Made by a program: the position numbers and the translations under genes | In this document: piece after piece, positions 24,257 to 32,889 of the stretch | How the letters are laid out: the number at the start of each line of letters is the position of its first letter | How positions within the stretch are numbered: the stretch's first letter is position 1 | Notes under the pieces: generated by a model | Database searches by the model: none | What the model was told of the DNA's origin: nothing | The model's input: the letters and a program-made list of their open reading frames with translations, nothing else | NCBI GenBank assembly: GCA_902523185.1 | Contig: CABYYJ010000004.1 | Location: 37,156-101,155, forward strand | Length of the DNA stretch: 64,000 nt | Source: an uncultured Pelagibacteraceae bacterium | GTDB lineage: Bacteria > Pseudomonadota > Alphaproteobacteria > Pelagibacterales > Pelagibacteraceae | Reading direction: 5' to 3'

Positions 24257-25767
24257 TAATAAATTCCTTTAATTATATTATTATCTAAATTCAAAAAACC
24301 CTCTTTACAATTCACATTAAGTTTTTTTACATCATCTTGGTTTAAATTACTTAAATTATCAATCAAATTTAAAAATCTTTTTTCTTCTTTTTCTTCGACA
24401 ATATTTTTAAACAATTTTTGCATCTTATTAATATAGTTTTTCCTAACGAAAGGTGTTTTGCCTTTAGGATGTGCATTTGCATAATCTAATTGGTCAGTAA
24501 TTTTATCATTATTATTTAATATAATCTCAACTTTTGCCCCTTGAGCTTTCTTTAAAGGATCACTCACATCATAATATTTCTTATTCCATTCATCACTTTC
24601 GAAGGTTTCAATTTTATTCCATAAATCAACAGTTTCTTTTCTTTTTTTTCTTTTTTCTGTGTAACTCTTCTCGTGGTGCCATTCACCATCTTCAAGTGCC
24701 ACTGCAAATATATACATGGCAGAGTGATCGAGTGTTTCTCTTGAGGCCTCAGGACTATATTTTTCTTTATCATTACTTCCGCTTCCCATTACTATGTGGG
24801 TGTACTCTTTCGTAAATATATTAATTTTTCTAATTTCCTTAGTATCTTTAATTTTTTTTCTCATATTAAACGCTAAATCAATTAACGAGTTTCCGTGATA
24901 TCCAGCTGAATGTTCTTTTGTAAAAGTATTAAAAATTCCTTCTCTTGGTTCATTTGACTCAGGAAGTTGAATTTTAATCTCTTCATTAATTTTTTTTAAT
25001 AAAATTTGAACAATTCCATAATCGCCTTCCCATACCGGACTTGGAGAAGTATCTCCCCTGATCGCTCTGTCTATTGCATCAATTGCATTTTTTCCTACTA
25101 ATCCAGGAGCATATGCTTTCCAACTTGACAACTTTCCTTTTCTTCCTTGTCTTGTAAAAACCGAGGTATGAGCACTCCATTGTATTGCTTGGTAAATTGT
25201 TTCAGTATCAAGTTTCAGTAGTTTACCTAAGCCACTTGTAATAGCTGGACCTAAATGACCAACGTGATCTATTCGGTTAGGATTAAGGGCTATAGACAAA
25301 GATAGCCTTAGTTGTGTCTCGTAACTAGTGGCTATTGCTTTGACTAATTCTTCTCCATTACAATTTTTTTGCTGAGCTACAGCTAGTATTGTTGGAATAC
25401 AATCACCAGGATGACATGTTTCTTTAGCCATTATATTGTCATGAAAATCTAATTCTCTTACAGCAACAGCATTTGCCCATGCTGCCCACTGACAATCATA
25501 TTTTTTATTTTGGTCTAAACCAAAAAGAGTAGACCCAGAATTATTTTCAAACTTCATTGCTTGAGCTCTAGCAATTTTTACCGCTTTATTATTCAATGCA
25601 GCGATTGCAACCCCTGCGTTATCTATAATTCTATTGCCAACCATATCCGAAATTTCTTTAGTTAAATTCCAATCTTCTGCAGCCATATTTGCAATGAGCC
25701 ATGCAAGTTGATTTTGTTTTTCTAATTTTGTTCCAGGTTTTTGAAGTTTAATTGTGTATGATTTCAT
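24256..25767 (-). CDS. prpD: 2-Methylcitrate dehydratase-like PrpD (copy B)
   Basis: This copy looks most like true PrpD: A-V-R-E-L-D-F-H-D-N near residue 100, H-P-G-D-C-I-P-T-I-L-A, G-R-K-G-K-L-S-S-W-K-A, and late R-E-T-L-D-H-S-A-M-Y-I-F-A-V-A-L-E-D-G-E-W-H-H, which resembles the corresponding part of actinobacterial PrpD. PrpD makes 2-methyl-cis-aconitate from 2-methylcitrate. I chose ATG 25767 (503 aa, MKSYTIKLQK), because upstream in-frame ATGs at 25782 and 25827 add residues unlike the family. Its divergent neighbour is tctC copy 2. PrpC (methylcitrate synthase) is absent here, so the substrate may come from the transporter. Confidence 0.78.
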   Translation of the reverse strand: MKSYTIKLQKPGTKLEKQNQLAWLIANMAAEDWNLTKEISDMVGNRIIDNAGVAIAALNNKAVKIARAQAMKFENNSGSTLFGLDQNKKYDCQWAAWANAVAVRELDFHDNIMAKETCHPGDCIPTILAVAQQKNCNGEELVKAIATSYETQLRLSLSIALNPNRIDHVGHLGPAITSGLGKLLKLDTETIYQAIQWSAHTSVFTRQGRKGKLSSWKAYAPGLVGKNAIDAIDRAIRGDTSPSPVWEGDYGIVQILLKKINEEIKIQLPESNEPREGIFNTFTKEHSAGYHGNSLIDLAFNMRKKIKDTKEIRKINIFTKEYTHIVMGSGSNDKEKYSPEASRETLDHSAMYIFAVALEDGEWHHEKSYTEKRKKRKETVDLWNKIETFESDEWNKKYYDVSDPLKKAQGAKVEIILNNNDKITDQLDYANAHPKGKTPFVRKNYINKMQKLFKNIVEEKEEKRFLNLIDNLSNLNQDDVKKLNVNCKEGFLNLDNNIIKGIY

Positions 25768-25864
25768 AATATGAAATGACATTTTACATATTGAACTTAA
25801 GTCTAATATCGTGTTAACTTTTGTCAATTATATATAACAACTAACAAACAAAATGGGAGAATAT

Positions 25865-26854
25865 ATGATAAGATTAATGAAAAAGTTTTTTGCTTTATCT
25901 ACATTCTTATCTGCCCTAACTTTTGCTGCAATTGCAACAACGTCTGCTAAAGCGGAAACTTTCGCTACAAAAGAGTGTGATCCAATACAAGTAGTAATTC
26001 ACGCTTCTTATGGAGGTGGAACTGATACGACTGCAAGAATGATGTCTATTAGATCTAGAAGAACTTTAAAAGCTGATATGCAAATTGTAGGTAAAAGAGG
26101 TGGATCAGGTGCTAAAGCTCAAAACTACACTTTAACGAGACCAAAAGATGGTTGTACAATAATGGCTCTAACTGAGTCTCACTTGTATACTATGGCTAGA
26201 GGAAAATCTGACATGAAGATCGATGATCTTGTTGGAGTTGCTAGAGCTATGGAAGAACCAACTTTTATTGTTGTTAACGCTAAAAACAAAGAGTTAAGCA
26301 CAATTAAAAAGTTTATCAAAAGATCAAAAAAGAAACCTATCGTAACTGCTATCGCATCTATTGGAGGAACAGAGCACATTGGAATGTATAACTATTCTAA
26401 AACTGCAGATGTACCTTTCAAAGCGGTATCATTTGGATCAGGAGCACAAAGCTTACAAGCATTAGCTTCTGGTAAAGTAGAGGCTTCTTTACTTAACCCT
26501 TCTGAAGCAGCAGCTTTAATTGAAGATAAAAAAATTAAAGCAATTTTATTGTTACATGACAAAAAAATGGCTGACTATCCAAAAGTACCAACTTCATACT
26601 CAATGGGTCATGAAGTAAAAGTTGTAACTACAAGAGGTTACGCTGTGCTTAAAGGAACGCCTCAAGATAGAATTGATGCGCTTTCAAAAGGAATGGTAAA
26701 AGCTATGCAACATGAAACTTTTGGAAATTATCTTAAAGGTGCATCTCTAGACCCTAAAACTAGCCCAGCTGGTACAGAGGTTTGGGATAAGCAACTTAAA
26801 GAAAATTACAAAAAAGCTGCAGAAGCTCTTAAAGGTTTAGGTTTAACTAATTAG
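25865..26854 (+). CDS. tctC: TTT transporter binding protein TctC (copy 2)
   Basis: A TctC/Bug-family periplasmic protein of about 329 residues. The start at 25865 is favoured over ATG 25853 because a GGGAGA ribosome site lies just ahead; the signal peptide ends near T-S-A-K-A. The ligand loops are V-I-H-A-S-Y-G-G-G-T-D-T-T-A-R and A-I-A-S-I-G-G-T-E-H-I-G, the second clearly different from copy 1 (G-G-S-V-R-G-S-M-D-H). The two transporters therefore probably bind different acids. An early cysteine (E-C-D-P) may pair with D-G-C-T. Confidence 0.88.
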   Translation: MIRLMKKFFALSTFLSALTFAAIATTSAKAETFATKECDPIQVVIHASYGGGTDTTARMMSIRSRRTLKADMQIVGKRGGSGAKAQNYTLTRPKDGCTIMALTESHLYTMARGKSDMKIDDLVGVARAMEEPTFIVVNAKNKELSTIKKFIKRSKKKPIVTAIASIGGTEHIGMYNYSKTADVPFKAVSFGSGAQSLQALASGKVEASLLNPSEAAALIEDKKIKAILLLHDKKMADYPKVPTSYSMGHEVKVVTTRGYAVLKGTPQDRIDALSKGMVKAMQHETFGNYLKGASLDPKTSPAGTEVWDKQLKENYKKAAEALKGLGLTN

Positions 26855-26857
26855 TTA

Positions 26858-27388
26858 ATGTCTGACCAAAAAAAAATACATGATTTCGCGCCCAGAACTT
26901 TGGGCGCGGGATTTGTTCATAAAAGAGATTTAGTGCTCGCGATAATTTTAGTCGCGTTTGGAGCCTTTATGTATTATGAGGCTAGTAAGTTTCCTGAAGC
27001 ACCAGCAATATTAGGAGATACGCTTAACGCTGATGTATTTCCAAAAATGTTGATTACAATAATGTTTTTGTTGGTTGCAATTATACCTTTCGAATTTAAA
27101 TTAACCCCTGAAAAAGTAGCTAAGATTGATAAAGATCGGGATGATAAAACTTTAACAATTACTTGGTTAACGATTTTACTACTATTAACAATAGTATCTT
27201 TTGCTGAATTTTTAGGAGCTGTAGTAACAATGGTTATTACTTGCTTGGCACTTCCGCTTCTGTGGGGTGAAAGGAATTATATTGCAGTAATTATTTATTC
27301 AATCTTATTTCCTGGATTTGTTTACTTATTATTTAATAAACTCTTAGGTTTATATTTTAACCCGGGTATTTTGGAGGCATTCAAATAG
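26858..27388 (+). CDS. tctB: TTT transporter small membrane subunit TctB (copy 2)
   Basis: A 176-residue protein with four hydrophobic segments and Y-Y-E-A-S-K-F-P in the first loop. A 20-residue soluble N-terminus precedes helix 1. It lies 3 bases after tctC and 4 before tctA of the same set. Poor conservation is usual for TctB; order makes the call. Confidence 0.82.
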   Translation: MSDQKKIHDFAPRTLGAGFVHKRDLVLAIILVAFGAFMYYEASKFPEAPAILGDTLNADVFPKMLITIMFLLVAIIPFEFKLTPEKVAKIDKDRDDKTLTITWLTILLLLTIVSFAEFLGAVVTMVITCLALPLLWGERNYIAVIIYSILFPGFVYLLFNKLLGLYFNPGILEAFK

Positions 27389-27392
27389 TATC

Positions 27393-28883
27393 ATGGAAGA
27401 TGTATTAAGAGGTTTTCAATTATTAATGGAGGTGCAAAACCTAGCCTTAATTTTTGGCGGGGTCTTGATTGGAGTATTAGTTGGTGCTTTACCAGGACTA
27501 AGCTCTCCAATGGCTATAGCTTTACTAATGCCATTTACAATTAGTTTAGATCCGGTAGCTTCAATATCAATGATGGCTGCTCTATATTGTGCAGGAACTT
27601 TTGGAGGCTCCATCACAGCAATATTAATTAATGCACCAGGAGCACCACCAGCGGTAGCTACTGCTTTAGATGGATACATGATGGCAAAAAATGGTGAACC
27701 AGGAAGAGCTCTTGGTTTAGCGGCGATCTGTAGTGTCTTAGGTGGAATTTTTGCAATTATAATATTTTTGTTTGCTACTCCACTATTAGCAGAGATAGCT
27801 CTTAAATTTGGGCCAGTTGAATATTTTGGTCTAACATTATTTGCTTTATCTATGTTAGCCGCAATGAGTGGGAAATCATCTATAAGAAATTTAATAGCTG
27901 GAGCTATGGGAGTTTTAGTATCAACAATAGGTGTACACTTAGCAACTGGTGTAGAAAGATATGAATTTGGTGTTCCTGAATTAACAGAAGGAATTAAGTT
28001 TGTCCCAGTTCTAATAGGACTTTTTGCAATGTCGGAATTACTCAATCAATCAAAAACATTAAATGCAGCAGTAGAGAGAATGTCAGCGAAAGCTTTAAAA
28101 CTTCCAACAATAGCAGAACTTAAAGAATTAAAAGGTACAATTTTAAGATCATCCGGATTAGGGACATTCATAGGTATTTTACCTGCTGAAGGAGCGACTG
28201 TAGCTGCAATGATGGGTTACAATGAAGCGAAAAGATTTTCTAAAACTCCAGAAAAATTTGGTACGGGATGTGCCGAAGGTATCGCTGGGCCAGAAGCTGC
28301 CAATAATGCTGCAGCTGGAGGAGCGATGGTTCCAACCCTAGCTTTAGGAATACCTGGTAGCGGAACAACAGCACTAATTTTGGCTGCATTAGTAATGCAT
28401 GGTTTTCGACCAGGACCTTATTTAATTTCAGAAACTCCACACTTAGTTTATGCAATATTTGGCGCAATGTTATTTGCTAACTTTGCCTTTTTAGGAATTG
28501 GTTTAGTGGGAGCCAAGTTCTTTTCATATGTAACGTTTATTCCAAAAAGATTTTTGTGGCCATCGGTGTTTATTTTCTCTTTAATCGGATCGTATGCATA
28601 CAGCTCAGCAATATTTGATGTTTGGGTAATGCTAATTTCAGGTATCATTGGATACTTTGCATTGAGAAACGGATTTTCTCCAGCTCCATTTGTAATGGGA
28701 CTGATATTAGGAAAAATGGTAGAGGAAACATTCACTCAATCAATGGTGATTTATGAGAGTAACTTTTTCAATTTCTTTGAAAGTGGAGTGTTTATCTTCT
28801 TCATAATTCTTACGTGCATAAGTCTTACAACACCTTTCTGGGGCACAATCCGCAAAAAATTAGCTGCAAAAAAAGTTGAGTAG
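27393..28883 (+). CDS. tctA: TTT transporter large membrane subunit TctA (copy 2)
   Basis: A 496-residue TctA with both signatures: G-A-L-P-G-L-S-S-P-M-A-I-A and I-L-I-N-A-P-G-A-P-P-A-V in the first half, then I-L-P-A-E-G-A-T-V-A-A-M, A-N-N-A-A and L-G-I-P-G-S-G-T-T-A-L in the second. The second motif reads P-A-E-G where copy 1 has P-G-A-G, another hint that specificity differs. It overlaps the SDR gene by 8 bases. Confidence 0.92.
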   Translation: MEDVLRGFQLLMEVQNLALIFGGVLIGVLVGALPGLSSPMAIALLMPFTISLDPVASISMMAALYCAGTFGGSITAILINAPGAPPAVATALDGYMMAKNGEPGRALGLAAICSVLGGIFAIIIFLFATPLLAEIALKFGPVEYFGLTLFALSMLAAMSGKSSIRNLIAGAMGVLVSTIGVHLATGVERYEFGVPELTEGIKFVPVLIGLFAMSELLNQSKTLNAAVERMSAKALKLPTIAELKELKGTILRSSGLGTFIGILPAEGATVAAMMGYNEAKRFSKTPEKFGTGCAEGIAGPEAANNAAAGGAMVPTLALGIPGSGTTALILAALVMHGFRPGPYLISETPHLVYAIFGAMLFANFAFLGIGLVGAKFFSYVTFIPKRFLWPSVFIFSLIGSYAYSSAIFDVWVMLISGIIGYFALRNGFSPAPFVMGLILGKMVEETFTQSMVIYESNFFNFFESGVFIFFIILTCISLTTPFWGTIRKKLAAKKVE

Positions 28884-29640
28884 GGATTTCAATAAAAACA
28901 AAGTTGCAGTTCTTACTGGCGCAGCAAAGAAAATTGGAAGATCAACAGCAATAAAATTAGCAGAGCAAGGTTTTAATATACTTATTCATACTGGTGGCAA
29001 GAGTATCGTGGAAGCTAAAGATACAATAAAATCACTTGAAAAATTTAAAATTAAATCAAACTACGTTACAGGGGACTTAGCAAATTTAGAAACAATCAAC
29101 ATCATTAAAGATGCAGCTTTAAAACTAGGAACGCCATCTGTTCTTGTAAATAATGCCGGATTGAGAATCCATGAGCATTTTGAAAAGATAGATTATAAAG
29201 ATTGGAAAAAAGTTATGACTGTGAATGTCGATGCTTCATTTTTATGTGCTCAAGCTTTAATTAATTATATGGTAAAACAAAAATGGGGACGGGTAATTAA
29301 TATTGGTGGTTTATCAGCACATATAGGGGCAAAAGAAAGAGCTCACGTTGTAACTTCAAAAGCAGCTTTAGTTGGTTTAACAAAAGCTATTAGTATGGAA
29401 TTTATAGAGAGAGGTGTAACTTGTAATTGTGTTGTTCCTGGATTTATTGAAGATTTTGATAGCAAAGAAACTAAACTAAGTGGTCACTGGTTGCGCCACC
29501 CTCAAACACCTAGCTTGGTACAAAATAGATTTGGAAATCCAGACGAAGTTGCGGAAGTCATAGCGAATCTTTGCAAGAAAGAAGCTGATTATATAAATGG
29601 ACAGACTCTTCATGTGAATGGTGGTAGTTATACTCCATGA
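28876..29640 (+). CDS. SDR-family protein lacking the catalytic tyrosine
   Basis: A 254-residue Rossmann protein with cofactor motif T-G-A-A-K-K-I-G-R and N-N-A-G near residue 92. Serine S147 and lysine K162 are in place, but the position four residues before K162, where the YxxxK tyrosine should be, is valine V158 (H-V-V-T-S-K). The start is TTG at 28876, overlapping the tctA stop; no ATG lies nearby at the right place. It may be a changed-mechanism enzyme or a non-redox member. It is coupled by 4 bases to a PrpD-family gene, suggesting action on the same substrate chain. Confidence 0.78.
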   Translation: MSRDFNKNKVAVLTGAAKKIGRSTAIKLAEQGFNILIHTGGKSIVEAKDTIKSLEKFKIKSNYVTGDLANLETINIIKDAALKLGTPSVLVNNAGLRIHEHFEKIDYKDWKKVMTVNVDASFLCAQALINYMVKQKWGRVINIGGLSAHIGAKERAHVVTSKAALVGLTKAISMEFIERGVTCNCVVPGFIEDFDSKETKLSGHWLRHPQTPSLVQNRFGNPDEVAEVIANLCKKEADYINGQTLHVNGGSYTP

Positions 29641-30989
29641 CAATTTCAGAGGATTTTTCTAAATGGGCAAAAAATTTATCGACTAAAGATATTTCTGATA
29701 AGTCAAAGAAGACTTTAAATTATCTTATAAAAGATATTTGTGGCATTATACTCTCTGCAAGAAATGAAAATTATGTTCAAAGTCTTGTCAAAGCTTATAA
29801 GGGATCAGGAAAATTTATTTCATTAGGACATGGGAGTGACTTTGATATTTCCTCCTCTGCTATAATTGCGGGTACTGCTGCACATGGTGAAGACTTCGAT
29901 GATACATTTGAAGGAAATCCTATGCACGTTGGTGCTTGTATGATTCCAGCTATATTAGCTGCAGCGCAGAGATTTAATTTAAATGGTGATCAGATTTTAA
30001 AAAGTTTAGCTATTGGTACAGAGTTGATGTGCAGATTAGCCTTAGTAGCGCCAACTGCTATGCACAAACAAGGTTTTCACCCTACCGCCGTTTGTGGTAC
30101 CTTTGGTGTAGCAGCTGGCCTCTCATCTGTCTTAAATTTAACAGAAAAACAGATGGTATCTTCATTAGGAATAGCTGGTAGTTTTACTTCAGGCATTATC
30201 GAATATCTTGCAGAAGGTTCTTGGACAAAAAGAATTCATCCTGGATGGTCTGCCAACTCTGGAATAAATTCTGTTTTAATAGCTCAAACAGATTTTTATG
30301 GACCTAGAACTGTTTTCGAGGGTGATCACGGTTTTTTTAGCGCATTTGCAATTAAAGAGGTAAAAAGAGAATATTCTAAATTGACTGACTCTCTAGGTTC
30401 AAGGTGGGAAATAGAAAATTTGGCTTTTAAACCATTTGCTTGTGGAACAATGGCTCAGCCATTTGTAGATTGCGCGATTAAACTAGGGGATAAAATAAAA
30501 GACTTTAAAAAAATTAAATCAATAAAGGCAAAAGTTGGAGAGGGTACAGTACATCGGTTATGGGAGCCTTCTAAAGAAAAAAAGAAACCTTCCACACCAT
30601 ATTCTGCAAAATTTTCTGTTCCTTACTGTGTTGCAGTAGGCTTTTTAAGAAAAGATGCAGGATTAAAAGAGTTTGATGAAAAAAGTATAAATGATAAAGA
30701 AATTTTAGATTTAGCTAATAAAGTTGAATATGAAGTTGACCCAAATGATGAATATCCAAAAAATTATACTGGAACTTTGACTTGTATTACTGAAGAGGGA
30801 GAATTCACTGAACATCAACCTTGTTTTAGAGGAGGTAGAAAACAACCCTTGACAGAAAATGATATTGATAAAAAATTTAATGCAAATCTTAATTATTCTA
30901 AAATAAATGAAAGCGAAAAAAATAATATTAAAGATTTTATTAAAAATATTTTTACGAAGCCAAACTTTTCAAAAATTTTAACTAAATAA
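29637..30989 (+). CDS. MmgE/PrpD-family protein (copy C)
   Basis: A 450-residue PrpD-superfamily protein. A-H-G-E-D-F-D-D-T-F-E-G near residue 80 matches the active-site segment A-H-x-x-D-F-D-D, followed by H-V-G-A-C-M-I-P-A, H-P-T-A-V-C-G-T-F-G and P-F-A-C-G-T-M-A-Q-P. It resembles the cis-aconitate decarboxylase/MmgE side of the family more than true PrpD. Coupled to the SDR and followed after one base by the second TauE gene. Confidence 0.82.
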   Translation: MTISEDFSKWAKNLSTKDISDKSKKTLNYLIKDICGIILSARNENYVQSLVKAYKGSGKFISLGHGSDFDISSSAIIAGTAAHGEDFDDTFEGNPMHVGACMIPAILAAAQRFNLNGDQILKSLAIGTELMCRLALVAPTAMHKQGFHPTAVCGTFGVAAGLSSVLNLTEKQMVSSLGIAGSFTSGIIEYLAEGSWTKRIHPGWSANSGINSVLIAQTDFYGPRTVFEGDHGFFSAFAIKEVKREYSKLTDSLGSRWEIENLAFKPFACGTMAQPFVDCAIKLGDKIKDFKKIKSIKAKVGEGTVHRLWEPSKEKKKPSTPYSAKFSVPYCVAVGFLRKDAGLKEFDEKSINDKEILDLANKVEYEVDPNDEYPKNYTGTLTCITEEGEFTEHQPCFRGGRKQPLTENDIDKKFNANLNYSKINESEKNNIKDFIKNIFTKPNFSKILTK

Positions 30990-30990
30990 A

Positions 30991-31749
30991 ATGGAATATT
31001 CTATTTTATTACCTCAAACGATTTCAACTAACAGTGCAATATTTTTAATTTTTTTTAATTTTTTAACATGTTTTATATCAACCGCGCTTAGTCTAGGTGG
31101 AGGAATGTTGATGCTTGTGGGATTATCATTTATTTTACCAGCAACGGCTTTAATACCTGTACACGGGCTAATACAGCTTGGGTCTAATTTTGGAAGAATT
31201 TTTGTTTCAGTTAAAGATTTAGATAAAAAGATTATTATGCCTTTTGTTATTGGAACAATAGGGGGCTCTATTTTTGGAGCAAATGTAGTTGATTATCTAT
31301 CTCCTGGAGTAGGACAAGTTGGGGTAGGTTTATTTATATTATATTCTTTATTCGGCACTTTCCCCCCACTAGGAAAAAAATATATTTTAGTTGGGGCTAT
31401 CGCTACTACAATTATGTCGATGTTGTTTGGCGCATCAGGACCAATAGTTTCAACTCTGATAAGAAATATGGGTTTTAATCCTACAAAGCATGTGACAATT
31501 CATGGGGCATTCATGACTTCACAACACCTATTTAAATCTATTGGTTTCTTTTTCATTGGTTTTGCTTTTCAAGAATATATTCTACTCGTAGCGACAATGA
31601 TTTTTGTAGGTTTTTTTGGTACTTATTTTGGAAAAAAAGTATTAATTTCAAAAGGTAAACACTACTTTCAAAAAGTTTTAACAATTATTTTACTATTAGG
31701 CGGAATAAGAATTATTTACTTGGGTCTACAAAATTTAAATTTATTATAG
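30991..31749 (+). CDS. TauE/SafE-family anion exporter (copy 2)
   Basis: A 252-residue membrane protein with the two family repeats: A-L-S-L-G-G-G-M-L-M-L-V-G near residue 33 and L-F-G-A-S-G-P-I-V-S-T-L near 150. It ends the forward operon tctCBA-SDR-PrpD-TauE and converges with prpF. Its presence at the far end of both arms suggests that breakdown of the imported acids yields an anion that must be exported, possibly sulfite. Confidence 0.8.
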   Translation: MEYSILLPQTISTNSAIFLIFFNFLTCFISTALSLGGGMLMLVGLSFILPATALIPVHGLIQLGSNFGRIFVSVKDLDKKIIMPFVIGTIGGSIFGANVVDYLSPGVGQVGVGLFILYSLFGTFPPLGKKYILVGAIATTIMSMLFGASGPIVSTLIRNMGFNPTKHVTIHGAFMTSQHLFKSIGFFFIGFAFQEYILLVATMIFVGFFGTYFGKKVLISKGKHYFQKVLTIILLLGGIRIIYLGLQNLNLL

Positions 31750-31750
31750 T

Positions 31751-32884
31751 TTAAAATAATACTTCACCTCTCATTAAAGGTCTAAAAGTTCTAAAAAAAA
31801 TTGCAGATTTTGCAAAAGGCTTACCATTTTTATTTTCGATTATTGCACCTGCTGTCATTATACCTGATGGGTTTCCTGCACGTAATTCTAAAGGATCTGA
31901 ATTTTTTCTTTTAACTTTATTTGGAATAGTCCCATCAATAGCCGCAGCAACCCCTATATTTACACCTGCAGTACCCATTATAGCTTTATGAGTTTTTTCC
32001 ATTGAAAACATTCTAGTTGTAATATCTTGATCGTTGGAACTAATTTTTGTTTTATCTAAACTTACATAATCTTTCGGAGAAGTTACAATTCCTATTCGAG
32101 GTGTATTCATTGGAGCTTCATTTTCAGAATTTGAAAGGCCTATGATATGTGCGGATTTTCTTCTAATTTTTTGAATTAAGTTCATTTTGTCAGTTTTAGC
32201 GTCAAGCTCATCTGGCGTTTCTGTCCCCTTAAGACCTATATCTTCTGCAAGTAAATATACTAATGGGGTAGCGGCATCGATAATGCTTACTTTTATTTTT
32301 CCATAATCTTTTATTTCAATTTCATCTATTACATTCCCAGTTGGAAGAAGTTTACCTGTTCCTGATCCTCCTGGTTCAATATAGTCTAATCTAACTTTAG
32401 ATCCTGAGCCATGAACGCCAGCAATTGAGTAATCTCCTTCAATTAAAGGTTTCCCATCTTTTACTTGAAAAGTTGAATGTATGATCTTATCAGTATTGAC
32501 TTGATAAATTCTAACCAAATTCTCTCCCTCTTTTGGTTTTATTATGCCTTCTTGAACTGCATATGGACCAACAGCGCCAGATAAATTACCACAATTGTTG
32601 TTCCACTCCGCAATAGGTTTATCTATAGCAATTTGAATAAAATTATAATCTATGTCAGCATCATCTCTCTCTGAAGGGCTTATTATTACGCATTTTGATA
32701 CTGAAGATACTCCACCTCCCATCCCATTAAGCTGTCTTTGATTTGTATCTGGACTGCCAATAACTTTTAAAAATAATTCATTTAATTTATTTTGATCGGA
32801 AGTGGGCAAATCTTTTTTCTGAAAAAAAACACCTTTGCTAGTTCCACCTCTATAGTAAGTAGCTTTAATCCATTTTTGGCTCAT
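31751..32884 (-). CDS. prpF: PrpF-family isomerase
   Basis: A 377-residue protein of the PrpF family (diaminopimelate-epimerase-like fold). The opening Y-Y-R-G-G-T-S-K-G-V-F-F is diagnostic, as are G-M-G-G-G-V-S-S-V-S-K and N-C-G-N-L-S-G-A-V-G-P. PrpF isomerises the trans-aconitate-type product of AcnD so that the methylcitrate pathway can continue; a relative is 4-oxalomesaconate tautomerase. It lies 5 bases downstream of the AcnD-like gene, the classic pairing. Confidence 0.9.
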   Translation of the reverse strand: MSQKWIKATYYRGGTSKGVFFQKKDLPTSDQNKLNELFLKVIGSPDTNQRQLNGMGGGVSSVSKCVIISPSERDDADIDYNFIQIAIDKPIAEWNNNCGNLSGAVGPYAVQEGIIKPKEGENLVRIYQVNTDKIIHSTFQVKDGKPLIEGDYSIAGVHGSGSKVRLDYIEPGGSGTGKLLPTGNVIDEIEIKDYGKIKVSIIDAATPLVYLLAEDIGLKGTETPDELDAKTDKMNLIQKIRRKSAHIIGLSNSENEAPMNTPRIGIVTSPKDYVSLDKTKISSNDQDITTRMFSMEKTHKAIMGTAGVNIGVAAAIDGTIPNKVKRKNSDPLELRAGNPSGIMTAGAIIENKNGKPFAKSAIFFRTFRPLMRGEVLF

Positions 32885-32889
32885 TATAT

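Noticed and set aside
27416..28045. 209-codon reverse ORF inside tctA copy 2
   Set aside because: It is a mirror of a strongly conserved transporter gene; long antisense frames arise from its codon use.
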